A program made the translations under genes and the position numbers. Below are positions 1 to 11,310 of a DNA stretch of 64,000 nucleotides, one piece after another. The DNA lies in assembly GCF_021130785.1 (NCBI RefSeq), contig NW_025777538.1:1-64000 (forward strand). The letters run 5' to 3'. The notes under the pieces were generated by a model. The model worked only from the letters and a program-made list of their open reading frames with translations. It did not search any database and was not told where the DNA came from. The DNA comes from Homalodisca vitripennis. Lineage: Eukaryota; Arthropoda; Insecta; Hemiptera; Cicadellidae. Every line of letters begins with the position of its first letter. Positions within the stretch are counted from its first letter, which is position 1.

Positions 1-101
1 TTTACCACCCAGTAACTGCGCAGCTGCTCTGGGTATGGAAAGTTACCAGGCTTACTGCTGACAGACTTGGACTTACAATTCATGTGCTGAATTAAACTAT
101 A
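1..101 (-). repeat. 3' LTR of the Gypsy element, part 1 (before the nested transposon)
   Basis: Matches 14016-14116 with one substitution (T at 92, G in the other LTR). It is interrupted after position 101 by a DNA transposon and resumes at 2500. The rest of this LTR lies to the left of the window. Confidence 0.95.
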
Positions 102-555
102 CAGGGTGTATATTATGTCTGGAAACACCCAAATATATCCTTTAATAATTTAAATATAAATTTGAAAGCTCTTACAATCGTGATAGAGATTAAGCATCTA
201 CTTTTTGGAACAATGTTTTGTTATGTCACACCAACGGGGGACGTCCTGCCGAGGGTATCGTGAATATTCTTAATGGAAGCCTATATCCTTGTGATACATA
301 ATTTTAAAGGTAATAGCTTACTGAATTTGAATGCCACAAACCGAATCTCAAAGGAATTATTCTATCAGAAAATAGAGCATTTTTTAGTATTGAAAATGTA
401 CTGATGTTCAACAATGTAATTTTAAACATGGTTCTTGCCACAAAATGTGTTACACTAATTTTTTAGCATTTTTTAAATGTTCAATTAAAATTAACATAAA
501 GAAATTTTATTTTTAAGCTGGTTTCATTAGTACAAATTTACCAGTTTTTATTACA
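102..555 (+). repeat. Left terminal inverted repeat of the DD41D element
   Basis: Inverted copy of 2050-2497 with scattered substitutions; both arms contain, for example, the GC-rich block GGGGGACGTCCTGCCGAGGG (about 235-254 and its complement near 2345-2362). The inner limit was set where the match ends after TTTTTATTAC. Confidence 0.9.
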
Positions 556-864
556 ATGAATAAAAACTTATGAGTCACTTTCTCTGATTACTTATGAATC
601 TGTTACTTGGTGTTTTCCAGTCAGCAGGAAGGTTTAAAGAGACAAAGGTCACTAGCCTAGATGAGAAACATTATTGTGTTATTAATCATCTGGTCTACAG
701 GTTTCAGTTTGTTGAGCATGGAGCTTTCACTAGACAGGTCTAAGCTTGGGAATTACAAATGGACAAAGGTCATATTATTCCTGTCGAGTTAATCAGTGTC
801 TCTGAAGCATTGCTGTCAACAAGTTATCTAATTTACAGTAGTTCAGTTTTTATTTGGCATTTTA

Positions 865-1945
865 ATGGAATTGTCTGAAAGAGAACGAATTACTCTGTTG
901 ATGATGCGAGGATATGGCGATCGTCAAAGATCTTATCGGGAAGTTTGTAATTTGTTTAATGACACTTTTCCCAGAAAGGAATCCCATAAGTGTTTCAACA
1001 ATATCAAAAAACTATTGAGCGTTTTGAAATGACAGGGAGTGTACGTAATCGGCCAAAGTCGGGTAGGATACAATCTGCAACAGATGAAGAACATGCACTA
1101 GATGTTTTGCAAACATTTATTGAAGACCCACATACATCGCTCAGAAAAGCTGCACAGCAACATGATATGCACCCTATGTCTGTGAGTAAGATTTTGAAAA
1201 TTAATAAATACAAACCATTTAAAGTTCATTTAGTCCAACAGTTAAGTGAGGATGATTACGACAGAAGAGTTGAGTTTTGTGAACTTGTGATGCGCAAATG
1301 TGATGACAATAGAGATTTTCTGACCAACATACTTATTTTCTGATGAGGCAACTTTTTTCCTAAATGGCAATGTTAACAGGCACAATTGCCGTTACTGGGC
1401 TAGTGAAAACCCACATTGGATTACTGAGTCCCATTCACAGCAACCACAAAAACTGAACGTATGGTGTGGAATTTTAGGTAACAAAATTGTTGGACCCTTT
1501 TTTCATCAATGGAAATTTAAATGCCGAACTTTACTACAATATGCTCCAAAATGAAATAATCCCAGCTATTCAAATTGCATCAGGAGAATACTTTGATAAT
1601 GTATGGTTTCAGCAGGATGGTGCTCCACCCCATTATGGGGAGACAGGTAAGAGAGTATTTGGATTTAAGGTTTCCTCATAAATGGATTGGCCGAAGAGGA
1701 GAAATCGAATGGCCTCCAAGATCTCCCGGATTTGTCACCAATCAATTATTTCCTATGGGGTCATTTAAAATCCAATGTTTATAGAAGAAAAGCCTCATAA
1801 TTTGGAAGACCTAAGAAACAGGATTATAGAGGAGATTGCTTTGATAACTGAAGAAATGTTAGGCAACTCTGTCGAATCATTTTACACAAGATTGGCTCAT
1901 TGTCAAAAAACCGTAGAAGGAACACAGTTCGAACAATTGCTTTGA
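865..1945 (+). pseudogene. Broken Tc1/mariner-type transposase (DD41D family)
   Basis: The enzyme cuts and rejoins the element ends at TA. Seen: ATG at 865, an N-terminal helix-turn-helix region like those labelled DUF4817 in insect transposases, then TGSVRNRPKSGR (about 1033-1068), the first catalytic acid in SDEA near 1340, the second in QQDGAPPH near 1612, and the block WPPRSP near 1710. The spacing between the second acid and the expected third position is about 41 residues, which fits the DD41D (rosa/VS) group. The third position reads Asn (near 1742) rather than Asp. The reading frame changes near 978, in the A-run at 1006-1010, near 1330, near 1475, near 1645 and near 1725, so no full protein can be made. 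Stop at 1943-1945. Family assignment is by motif only. Confidence 0.85.
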
Positions 1946-2049
1946 CACCAAATGCAGGTAAAACGTTTGTTGTAAGACTTTTCTAACAGCATACATTATT
2001 TTTTATTTGTAATAAGAAATCAATAACATAAGTATTTCCATAATTGTAC

Positions 2050-2497
2050 TGTAATAAAAACTGGCAAATTTGTGCTAATAGAACCAGCTTAAAATGAAAA
2101 TTTTTGTTTTATTTAATTGAACATTTAAAAAAATGCTAAAAAATTAGTGTAACACATTTTGTGGCAAGAACCATGTTAAAATTACATTGTTGAACATCAG
2201 TAAATTTTCAATACTAAAAATGCTCTATTTTCTGATAGAATAATTCCCTTGAGATGCGGTTTGTGGCATTCAATTCAGTTAAGCTATTACCTTTAAAATT
2301 ATGTATCACAAGGTATAGGCTTCCATTAAGAATATTCACGATACCCTCGGCAGGACGTCCCCCGTTGGTGTGACATAACAAAACATTGTTCCAAAAAGTA
2401 GATGCCCAATCTCTATCACGATTGTAAGAGGTTTCAAATTTATATTTAAATTATTAAAGGATATATTTGAGTGTTTCCAGACATAATATACAAACTG
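2050..2497 (-). repeat. Right terminal inverted repeat of the DD41D element
   Basis: Inverted partner of 102-555. The outermost bases differ between the arms (CAGGGTG against CAGTTTG), while the following dozen bases are identical. Confidence 0.9.
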
Positions 2498-2695
2498 TAT
2501 ATCTTCTCCACCTGCACTGGCTTAACCTAATAAGTCTGGCTGCATATATTCATTACTCGTTACTACAATTAAATGTTATGCTGAATAAAAAATAAAATAT
2601 ATTATTTGATAATTTAATATTTTAAATTGGCTGATTAAGGACCGCATACGATTGTTACCGGTCTGGTCTTAGAACTATATGCTGGGGTCGTCACA
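2498..2695 (-). repeat. 3' LTR of the Gypsy element, part 2 (U3 end)
   Basis: Continues the LTR after the nested transposon and matches 14115-14306. On the minus strand it starts TGTGACGACCCCAGC. Compared with the other LTR it has five one-base insertions, mostly in runs of the same base, and one substitution. Confidence 0.93.
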
Positions 2696-2696
2696 C

Positions 2697-2708
2697 TCCC
2701 CCTACCTT
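2697..2708 (-). other. Polypurine tract
   Basis: On the minus strand AAGGTAGGGGGA lies one base before the LTR start. In Gypsy elements such a tract primes plus-strand DNA synthesis. Its place directly beside the LTR is what identifies it. Confidence 0.8.
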
Positions 2709-4839
2709 AAAACCATACTTGTCCCCAAGTATGAGGAACCATCAGCCAGGCAGCCAGAAGAAAAATTCTCTAATCTGCAGGGGAGGATCTCTGTCCTATC
2801 CTTTAGCAAGAAAAAACTTAGTATATGTTCATTAATTACCATGCCAGCTGTCACTCAGTAGCCTCAACTAAACGAAATTTAATAAATAAACAATTGAGTT
2901 CCCTAAAAAGGCAAAAATTTCTTTTTAATTAAAAAAAAGTGTGCAAACGCGATACGTTAATTCTTTAATTCGATCCGATCGCTCTCTCTCTTCTCAATGA
3001 TTGAACACAAAAGATTTCAGGGTTACAACACATATATCATGGTATACTACGATACTAATTCAAGACCAGTCATTAAACATCAGATAACCATTATCTCTAA
3101 TGACCCAAATACGACTACCTAACCATTAACACATTTAAATCAATACGTAAGTACAAGGGAACTAACCCAGTGCTTCTAAACTTAATCAAAAAAAACATTT
3201 CAAGTTGAACTACAACACAACTACATTTAATTAATCTGGTTTAGCACTCCAGGATAACTATGGATTGATGGGTTTAATTTTAATAATTAAAAATATTACT
3301 TGATAACATACCACATTTTGCAGAGCCTTAAGTAAATTTAAAATAATTATAAAGTGGTAGTCTTCTTTGTGAATTTTGAACGCTACTCCCCCATTCCTGG
3401 TTAAGCCTCGTGGGTTTTCACTCGGGGCCGGTTTCCTCAGTCACCCCTACTATGAATTATAATGGAGTTATCCATGAGTTAGTTCACTTGTATATATGCT
3501 ATAACACAAAACCATTATAATATACACAGCCAACAAGTAGCATGTCATGAATGACATCAAACTTAACCAACAAAATAAATCATTAAGAAACAGATCCTCA
3601 AGAACAGTACAAAAATTGCTAACATCTTAATTGTTCTTATTAAGCTACTAAAGGCATCGACCAAACCATTACAGTACTACATTCCATAAGGGCCCTGACA
3701 AAAAGACTTAAAAAACTAGTGGCTCGACCCAGTTTAGTGGGTGGCCGTTACACTGTAAATGCGAGGGGGGGTATCTGGAAAAGCGGTTCAAAAAACCTTT
3801 CATCTTTTAAAAAAGTTTGCGTTGACGTTCTTCTGAACATCCAACAACTGGAGGACACATTCCTCACACTTCTCGACCTTCTTCAGTTTCATGACAGAAA
3901 CAACAACAACAACAAAAAAAAACTAAAACTAAAGGTTCCGCCCCCCACGCTTGGTTTTTTAAGGGCATTGTGGACCTGGGGGCTCCCCAAGGTTTTCACC
4001 TCGCTTACCCCTGGAAACAGGGTAGCTCACCGAGACCTTCCTTCTACATTTCATTTCATTCTACTGATGCCTTAGAGCTTAAAATTAACCTAAACCAAAC
4101 ATATTAATATAGAACTCACAATTCACTTATAAGAAAACTAACAAACAACTTACAACTTTACTACATCGGCCAGACTGGAGACGTTACACCGCTTAGTTGG
4201 TTGCGCAAGCCAACTAGGCAGTTGCGACAAGTTAGTCTAACAATTACTGTTGAACGCATGGGCATCAAGCCAACAATGGGTTACACAGTCCAGCACTTTG
4301 GGGTAAAGGTAGGATCAGGGTTAAGGGTATGTTTGGATGGCCGGCAGGTCCTTCCTGTGCCCCATGTGGTTGTCTCACATGTTTATTTTACTTACGTTTT
4401 GTCAATCGCTTAAAATTTTAGCCAAATATCGAATAATTTTTAAAATTATATCTCCAAGTCTGCCTGATCAGAACACAAGATTAGTTACAACATTCCACAA
4501 CACTACAATTTTACAAATTAAAACGTTACATCTAAAAACATGGTTACATCAACAATCACCAATCTAACATATCTACGAGTATATTCCTTAATACATCTTC
4601 CAGTGTCTCCTTTAACAACTGTCCCGTGTGCAACACATCTCTCGAACACAATTTGACTAGTCAACCGCAACTAACACAAATCGATCATTCCTTACTTAAG
4701 TTCTTTGAAAAATTATTCTGTCACAGCATTAACACGAATGTCTGGAGCAATCGGTATGGAGTTTTGCCAAGCAAAACTTTCTCACCATACCACAGTGAGT
4801 TGAGGGACTCACACTTATTCAGAGTGCCGTTACTCACAG
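2709..4839 (-). other. 3' non-coding region of the Gypsy element
   Basis: About 2.1 kb between the env stop and the polypurine tract. Several GC-rich blocks (3380-3450, 3720-3790, 3940-4030) stand out against AT-rich DNA, but no frame carries a recognisable domain. A plus-strand open frame at 3719-4075 includes a run of Asn/Lys codons and looks like chance. Unusually long for a 3' untranslated tail; it may contain a further decayed insertion that I could not identify. Confidence 0.5.
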
Positions 4840-6812
4840 TTACAAAGCCTGTATCACGTCCCGCAGTCGCTCGAGATTAACAACTTCGACTGCCTCCACG
4901 TTCTGTTCAACATCGTTTATCTCCCCAGGGTTCACACCCTCTTGGTCTCCTTCAGGACTGTCTAGTGACGTCAGGCCTCTCACTTTTGCGAAGACCTTGG
5001 TCAGAGTGGCGGAGCGAGCGACGCTGTCGGCGACGGTTCCGGCGACTCGGACCACCATGCCATCACAGGCATAACAAATCTGTAACACATGTACACAAGC
5101 ATCAGGGTTGACACTAACCCAAAACTACCAGCAGCTGCCACTTTTGCAGCATAAAATCTTCGACCAAACAGAATGTGGGACTTCAGATGGACGGACTACG
5201 TCCTCCGGACGGTTCTCCTTAACACCTAATGTGCCCAGCCGTTCGTTCAGTCCCTGCAGGACTTTCACAGCCGTTTCCTGCTCAGAGCTAAACAGCTCCT
5301 TCTCCTCGCTTGTGTAAATTTCTTCCACATTTGGAAACACAATCTCACTTATCTGTTCTGAGAACACAGAGCTGCCGTGAATACGGGCAGGCACCTTGAA
5401 TTCTTCAGAGACAACATCACACATATCAATTCCTCTAAATTCACCGACCCCCTTCACTACCGCGGAAGTTATATTCAGGGTCCCGTCACTAGTTAGACAG
5501 TTAAAAGTCAATCTGTGCTCCTCTGAGGCACTGTATATCCATCGGCTTGGAGTTTTGACAAGTACCGGGGACCTTAATCCCGATATTAATTTTCTACCAC
5601 AGAGCCTCACTTTGCTCGTAATGAAACATCTCAACCGCACAATTTGGTCTCTTGCTTACGCTTAACAGGACATTCGATAACGGGCAAACAATCAGTTGTT
5701 CCCCCTCGACACTCTCGGTCGAACTCCAATTGATTGTACATCGAGTACATCAACCGATCCTTACTGATCAATAATTTTTGGGTACCAACTTCCCACTGGG
5801 TCCATACTTTGAGAGAGGCATCATACACCGGATAGGTAATAATATCATATAATTGGAACATCTTATTATCGTTTGAAAGAGGCAACCCTCATCACTACCC
5901 TTAGGGTGTGAATCGTTGTATAACTATGAACAACCACAGCAGAATAAAATTGATGAATATTTTCTAATTTAACAGGTGAATACAATTTAGTCGTTGGAGG
6001 TATAACCTTTTCAATTTCCTTCAAAATTCTTAGATACTCATGAGGTGGTAGCAAGTTACTGTCAACCTTCCCAGCTGCTAAGCTCTCAATTGCTTGATGG
6101 AATTTAGTTATCTTTCGTCTTGCACTACTTACTGTTTCATTAGTATCCGAAAGCGCAGAACTTAACTTCAAATATTCAAAAAGAGTTTTTAACCAATAAT
6201 GAGCAGCATTTGCTTGTGTGAAAAATTTTAAACCATTTGTTCATGCGTATTAGAATGATATTTTTTCAATATAGAAATTACGTTATTTATTGTTTTTGCA
6301 TGTGATACTATTTCCGCCTGCATATTTGCTAGAACAGTCACCTGCTCCTTAGCTTGATGCACTATTTCCTCGTTGGTGTTGTACAAATAATCCATTTTTC
6401 CGTCAATAATTTCTAAATCGCTATTCTCAAGTGTACCAAACAGAAACTTTAACACATGACCTCCTGCATCTACTAAACCTCGTTTTCCACGTCTTTGTGG
6501 TAACAGTTTTATTAGATCATCAATTTCATTTAGGTATTCACTAACTGACTGCTGTAATAGCACAAATTCGTAACGAAATCCGGCTTCCAATTGAATTAAT
6601 GGAGAGTGTGAACTCATATTTTCATTAAGTAGATCTTCGAAAAATGTATTAAAATGATTCTTTACCTCAGTTACCAAGATACTTAGATTTCGGGAAGTTA
6701 TACTGCAACGTGACCCTCCAATGGCTGTCCGTCAGCAGCACATCTCTGCCTCCTTCAAATATGACCCCTTGCTGGAAGCAGCTTACTACTCCCAGGATTA
6801 TAAAAATCAATC
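4840..6812 (-). pseudogene. env: Broken env gene, fusion-type envelope glycoprotein
   Basis: Insect errantivirus Env is related to baculovirus F proteins and mediates membrane fusion. Seen on the minus strand: a hydrophobic, signal-like segment just inside 6812; a basic furin-type cleavage site (RRGKR, 6480-6494) followed at once by a small/hydrophobic stretch as expected of a fusion peptide; then helical, heptad-like sequence; a Cys-containing ectodomain; a hydrophobic segment around 5145-5080 that could be the membrane anchor; an acidic tail ending at 4840. There is no Met before the signal-like segment, but TTCTGTTTTAG at 6813-6823 is a good 3' splice site, as env messages of this group are spliced. 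Frame changes near 6200, 5880, 5640 and 5100 break the gene. Described only as an old copy. Confidence 0.82.
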
Positions 6813-6978
6813 CTAAAACAGAACTTCAAATTTATATCGAGTTTTAACCTTTAACACGAAACACCAGTCCCATAAGCATGTCAAGCACTTCCCACTTGTC
6901 AAAGCAGCACCGATATAATTCCCAACTATGGCACATAGTCTTCGAGGCGTGCTGGCCTCCTTTTTACACGTGGCAACC

Positions 6979-8400
6979 TATTTCCCGTACGAAGGTGTGC
7001 CAACACTTGGTACAGGGATACCATCATCTGCTGATGGTGTTCCCTCACCAATACAGATATTCGAGTCTGGAATCTCGATATCGCCAACATCGTCGTCAAC
7101 GTGCACTTCCGGCACCTGGTTCACCTTCGTTCTACTCACGTACGGCTTTACTCGATTCACGTGAACCACGATTTCTCTATTTCTCACTTTCAAAACTAAA
7201 TTCAACGACGATAACACCTTGACTATCCTGTAGGGACCCTTCCATAGTTTTGACAGTTTCTTCACTCTGTGACGTCCGATACTCGGCACGTGCAGCAGAA
7301 CGTACTGGCCTTCCTCGTACAACGAATCCTTCACTTTCTTGTTGTACTGCCTTTCATACTTGGCCCTGGCCAATGCCTTACGTCGCGCAGCAACTGCATG
7401 GGTTTCCTTTAACTTCGCGCGCAGAGTCTCTACATGATCACCAAATACCTCGTTATCTTCAGTGATAGTCAAGTCACCCTCCATAGGAGCTTCCATTTTT
7501 CGCCCAAACAACATTTCGTACGGCGAAAATCCCGTAGCCTCATGGCTTTGACTGTTATAAGCCATAGTTATATATGGGAGATATTCATCCCAATCAGTCT
7601 GATGACGGTTCACAAAGTGACTAAGCATTTTGGCAATAGTCGCGTGTACTCTCTCTAGCCGACTATTACTCTGTGGGTGAAACCCTGTAGTCTGGATTTT
7701 CCTGATGTGCAAGAATTTGCACAACTGTTTGATCAGGTCAGAGGTAAAGTTTGCCCCTTGTTCTGTAATCAAAGCCTTGGGAACACCAAACTTAGTAATC
7801 ACTCTCTGCACTAGGGCTCAAGCCACCTGGTCTTCTGTTTGGTCAGGCAGTGGTATAAATTCACAATACCGTGTGAAATGATCCATCACACTCAAGATGT
7901 ACACGTTTCTCGACTCACTGATGGGCAAGGGCCCTACTATGTCGGCTGCCACTACTTCGAAAGGAACCTTGGGCTCGTTAAACAACGTTCCAAGGGGGGC
8001 CTTTGCCTTTCCATAGTTGGTTCGTTGACTACAACTGTGGCACGAACGCACATAGTCTAATACGTCCTTATCCATGCCCTTCCACCAGAAATTTTGCCTT
8101 AATACGGTCTAACGTCTTAGCCACCGCTGCATGTCCCGTGGTTGGCAGGTCATGCTTCAACCTGATTACCTCACGAGTAAGAGATGAGGGGACCACAATC
8201 TTCTTGTCACCTCCGCTCACTCTGTACAGGATCTTTTCTGGGCTCAACTTAAAACACTTGGCCTTCCTTAACTCTTGACAATGAGGATCATTCTTTTGAT
8301 GCTCAGGCAGTGTGGCAAGGTCAACCACAGGGAGCTCGTCCCTGCGAGTAGCTGCGCACATAGCTCTACTGAGAGCAGCAGCGTTGGTATTGTGTTCCAC
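6979..8400 (-). pseudogene. pol: Pol C-terminal part: RNase H end and integrase
   Basis: Integrase inserts the cDNA into the genome. Seen: zinc-binding HHCC region (the two His near 8180-8150, CHSC near 8030), then the catalytic core with ADIVGPL (Asp at 7941-7943), the second catalytic position in TEQGANF (7761-7763) and the third in RLERVH (Glu at 7653-7655). The second position, normally Asp, is Glu here. After the core comes a basic C-terminal region with KLWKGPYRI (about 7247-7221) and an acidic tail ending at 6979-6981. A frame change near 8070 and an in-frame TGA near 7818 break it. The end lies about 170 bp before the env exon. Confidence 0.9.
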
Positions 8401-9817
8401 GTGTAAGTGAACTCAGCAAGCCTCAACGCCCACCTCATTAGTCTACTACTTGGATCTTTCAAAGATAACATCCACTTTAGTGCTGCGTGATCTGTCACAG
8501 CCTTAAATTCACGGCCTAATAAATAACATCTAAAATACTTTGTAGCCCATACTAAACCTAGCAGTTCTCTTTCGGTCGTAGAATAATTCCTTTCAGCAGG
8601 AAAAAGAGTGCGAGAAGCGTAAGCGACTGGATGTTCTTCTCCATCTACTTCTTGGACAATACAGCCCCTAGAGCGTCAATACGGGCATCAGTAGCCAAGG
8701 TGAAACGGCTTACTGAAATCGGGGAAGACCAACACTGGTGATGAGACTAGCTTCTGCTTAAGTGTCTCAAACGCAGTTTGGCACTATTGATCCCAATCGA
8801 AAATCCTTCCCTTGCTTGGTTAAGTCAAAAAGAGGTTTCCCAATGGCAGCAAAGCCTTCTATGAACCGGCGGTAATATCCGGCCAAACCTAAAAAGGACC
8901 GTACATCTTTTACAGTCTTAGGTACGGGGAATTCCTCTACAGCTTTAACCTTTCCTGGGTCGGGTTCTACACTATGGCCAGTTATTACATGACCCAGGTA
9001 GTTAACCTCGCCTACTGCAAATTTACATTTACTGAGTTGCACGCTCAAATTCACATCACGTAGCTTACTCAACACTTCACTCAAATGCGACAAATGCGAA
9101 GCCAAATCTTTCGAGAACAAGATAATATCGTCCAGATACACTAAACACTTTTCCCCTTTTAATCCCATAAGAACTGAATCCATCAGGCGCTGAAATGTTG
9201 CAGGCGCCGTAGACAGTCCAAAGGGCATACGTAGATACTTATAGTGACCTCCTGGCACATTAAAGGCAGTTTTCGGTCGACTTTCCTCATCTACGATAAT
9301 CTGATGATAACCACTTCTCAAGTCAAATGTAGTATACATGGTACAACCTCCCAGCGAGTCAAGTGTCTCAGCGCTGTTGGGTAGAGGATATACATCAGGT
9401 ACAGTCACAGCGTTGACTGCTCTAAAGTCTACGCAGAAACGATATTTCTTACTGCCATCCACAGATTTCTTCGGGACGATGACTACAGGCGACGCCCACG
9501 GGCTATGACTAGGAGTTATTATTCCCTTGTCCAGTTGGTCTTTAATCAACTCATCCACTATGGGTTTCTGATGAAATGGAACCCGATAAGCTTTCTTATA
9601 AATGGGCGCAGCATTTCCCGTATGGATAACGTGTTTTACGGCCGATGTGCATTGCAGAGGCTGGGCCTCACTATGCGCAAACACGTCCCTGTATTCCTCT
9701 AGTACTCTTTTAACCTCTTGTCGCTCGGGTAGTCTCAAATGGCTAAGTTTTTCATCTACACATTTATCAAACGATTCGTATTCTTTGATAGCTAGTCCTA
9801 CTCGCTTCGTTGTCTAC
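8401..9817 (-). pseudogene. pol: Pol middle part: reverse transcriptase and RNase H
   Basis: Copies the genomic RNA into DNA. Seen: long uninterrupted RT frame from 9738 to 8767 with DLRSGYHQI (about 9325-9299), MPFGLSTAP, and the catalytic YLDD at 9127-9138, followed by KCKF and GYYRRFI. RNase H follows with its first catalytic Asp in TLATDA (8687-8689), then RELLGLVWA and TDHAALKW near 8495. Frame changes lie near 9800, in the T-run near 8806, and in the homopolymers near 8697 and 8661; an in-frame TAG lies near 8784. Apart from these the domain order and length fit Gypsy RT-RH. Confidence 0.92.
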
Positions 9818-11310
9818 ATCATCCAAGATGGGCTTCCGCATCAACTCTGCGAGTTTCAGCTTTCCCTCTTCATTGAGGTGTAGCCCATGCTTGGTTACAA
9901 GCGCCTAGCAAACCTTCCTCGCATCTCACAGAAGGACATCCTTCCCCGTCCCTCCGAATTGGTTCCTTTTACGAAAGATCTAAGTAGATCATTCGCTCTC
10001 TTCAGATCTCCTATTACATTCTTGTCGAACCTATCAGGAATTCCCATAATTACAATGCGAGCATCCCACTTATTAGGTATTGCTTGAAAGGCTTGTTGTA
10101 GGGTGCGCGAGTAAGGAGCACCTGTATCCACGTCGTTGGTTCCTGCCATCACCAGTACCGTATCACCCTGAGTCAGCTGTGCAATCCCTCTTTTAAGATT
10201 ACTCATCGCATCTTTAAGCTTACCATTAGGTACAAACCACGAACTGAGCTCAAAGTTCCCTGGCAACCTCTCTTCCAATAGCTGCTGAATTCCGCGACCG
10301 TGACTATCCGCTATCAAGACTATCTTACGTTTGACCTTATCTATCGTATCGTTACTAACTGATTCCACTATTCCAAATTTAAAATTTACCGTAAGGGATA
10401 CTTCTTCGCCACTTACATTCACAGCCTTCGCCCAACATTTATTGTTCACTATTTTTGTTAATACTCGTGCCAAATACACGCCCTGTATGGTAAGACCCAC
10501 TGGTTCGACCACTACATCCGAACCCTCCAGATTATCATTAGTCGTAGATCCTAATTTGCTTAACTTCAACTGAACCAGTTTCTCACTCCGCGCGGGTATT
10601 GTGACATATTTTGCGTTATACACGTAATTCTCTATACAACTGTCCTGGCGTTTAGCCACTCGGACAACCTCAGGTGTCGTAGTAGGGGCCTGTGCCTTTT
10701 CGTAGCGCGGCGCAACTACTTGCCTACCTGAATCGGGGACACTCTCACCCTTGTGCAACCGATTTAACCAAATGTCACTTCCAGACATACGGAGAACACC
10801 TTCCGTGATGTCTATCGATGCACTTCCCTCTTTCAGAATATCACAACCTAACACGGCTAAATACCCACGGGGTAAGTTATTCACAACAAAGTTCCCTTTC
10901 ACCGGCACACCCGGCTTTAACATCAAAGTCACTTTTTGTCTGCCGTAAATCTTCAGAGTTCGTCCTGAAATTCCCCGGATAATCAAGTCAGGCTTTGTCA
11001 TCGGAGCTACAGCGGCTCCACGTTTGATGAGCGACACCTGAGCACCGGTATCAATTAATATCTTCCCCTCGGCATTATCCACACGCCCCATGGCTTCTAG
11101 TTCCTCGGCTAAATCTTTCACAACCGGAACTATCCGTATTTCTTTATCTACTCGGGCGGTTTCACGACTCTTAACTAAGGCTCCTACTCTAGGTTCACAA
11201 GTGTTCTTTCCAGTCGTTACATTTCTTTTCGTCGCCTTGGCCTGCGGTTGTGGCTCATTTACTCTCGGGGACGGGTGGCGGCGACTCCACTGGCCCCTGC
11301 CCCGTTTCCC
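9818..11310 (-). pseudogene. pol: Pol N-terminal part: aspartic protease joined to an SGNH-hydrolase-like domain
   Basis: Open without a stop from the frameshift heptamer (11304-11310) down to 9895, in the -1 frame relative to gag. Protease: LIDTGAQVSLI with the catalytic Asp at 11050-11052, and the later GYLAVLGCDIL. After a linker of about 180 residues comes IADSHGRG (Ser at 10303-10305), LVMAGTNDV (Asn at 10135-10137), IVIMGIPDR, and, after a one-base frame change near 9898, HGLHLNEEGK (His at 9878-9880). These match blocks I, III and V of SGNH/GDSL hydrolases in order. SGNH domains are known in some retroelement proteins and in cellular esterases; their presence between protease and RT of a Gypsy element is not something I know as standard. 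Substrate unknown. Confidence 0.82.

Larger units (their letters stand above)
102..2497 (+). mobile_element. Tc1/mariner element, DD41D type, inserted in the 3' LTR
   Basis: The interrupted LTR can be compared with the intact one at 14109-14118, which shows exactly what was added: 2396 bp plus a duplicated TA (100-101 and 2498-2499). The ends read CAGGGTGTATATTATGTCT and, on the other strand, CAGTTTGTATATTATGTCT. Terminal inverted repeats are about 450 bp, long for this superfamily. The interior holds one broken transposase gene on the plus strand. The insertion is younger than the retroelement copy it sits in. Confidence 0.93.

Noticed and set aside
3719..4075. Plus-strand open frame of 118 codons in the Gypsy 3' region
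   Set aside because: Contains a low-complexity Asn/Lys run, lies antisense to the element and matches no domain.
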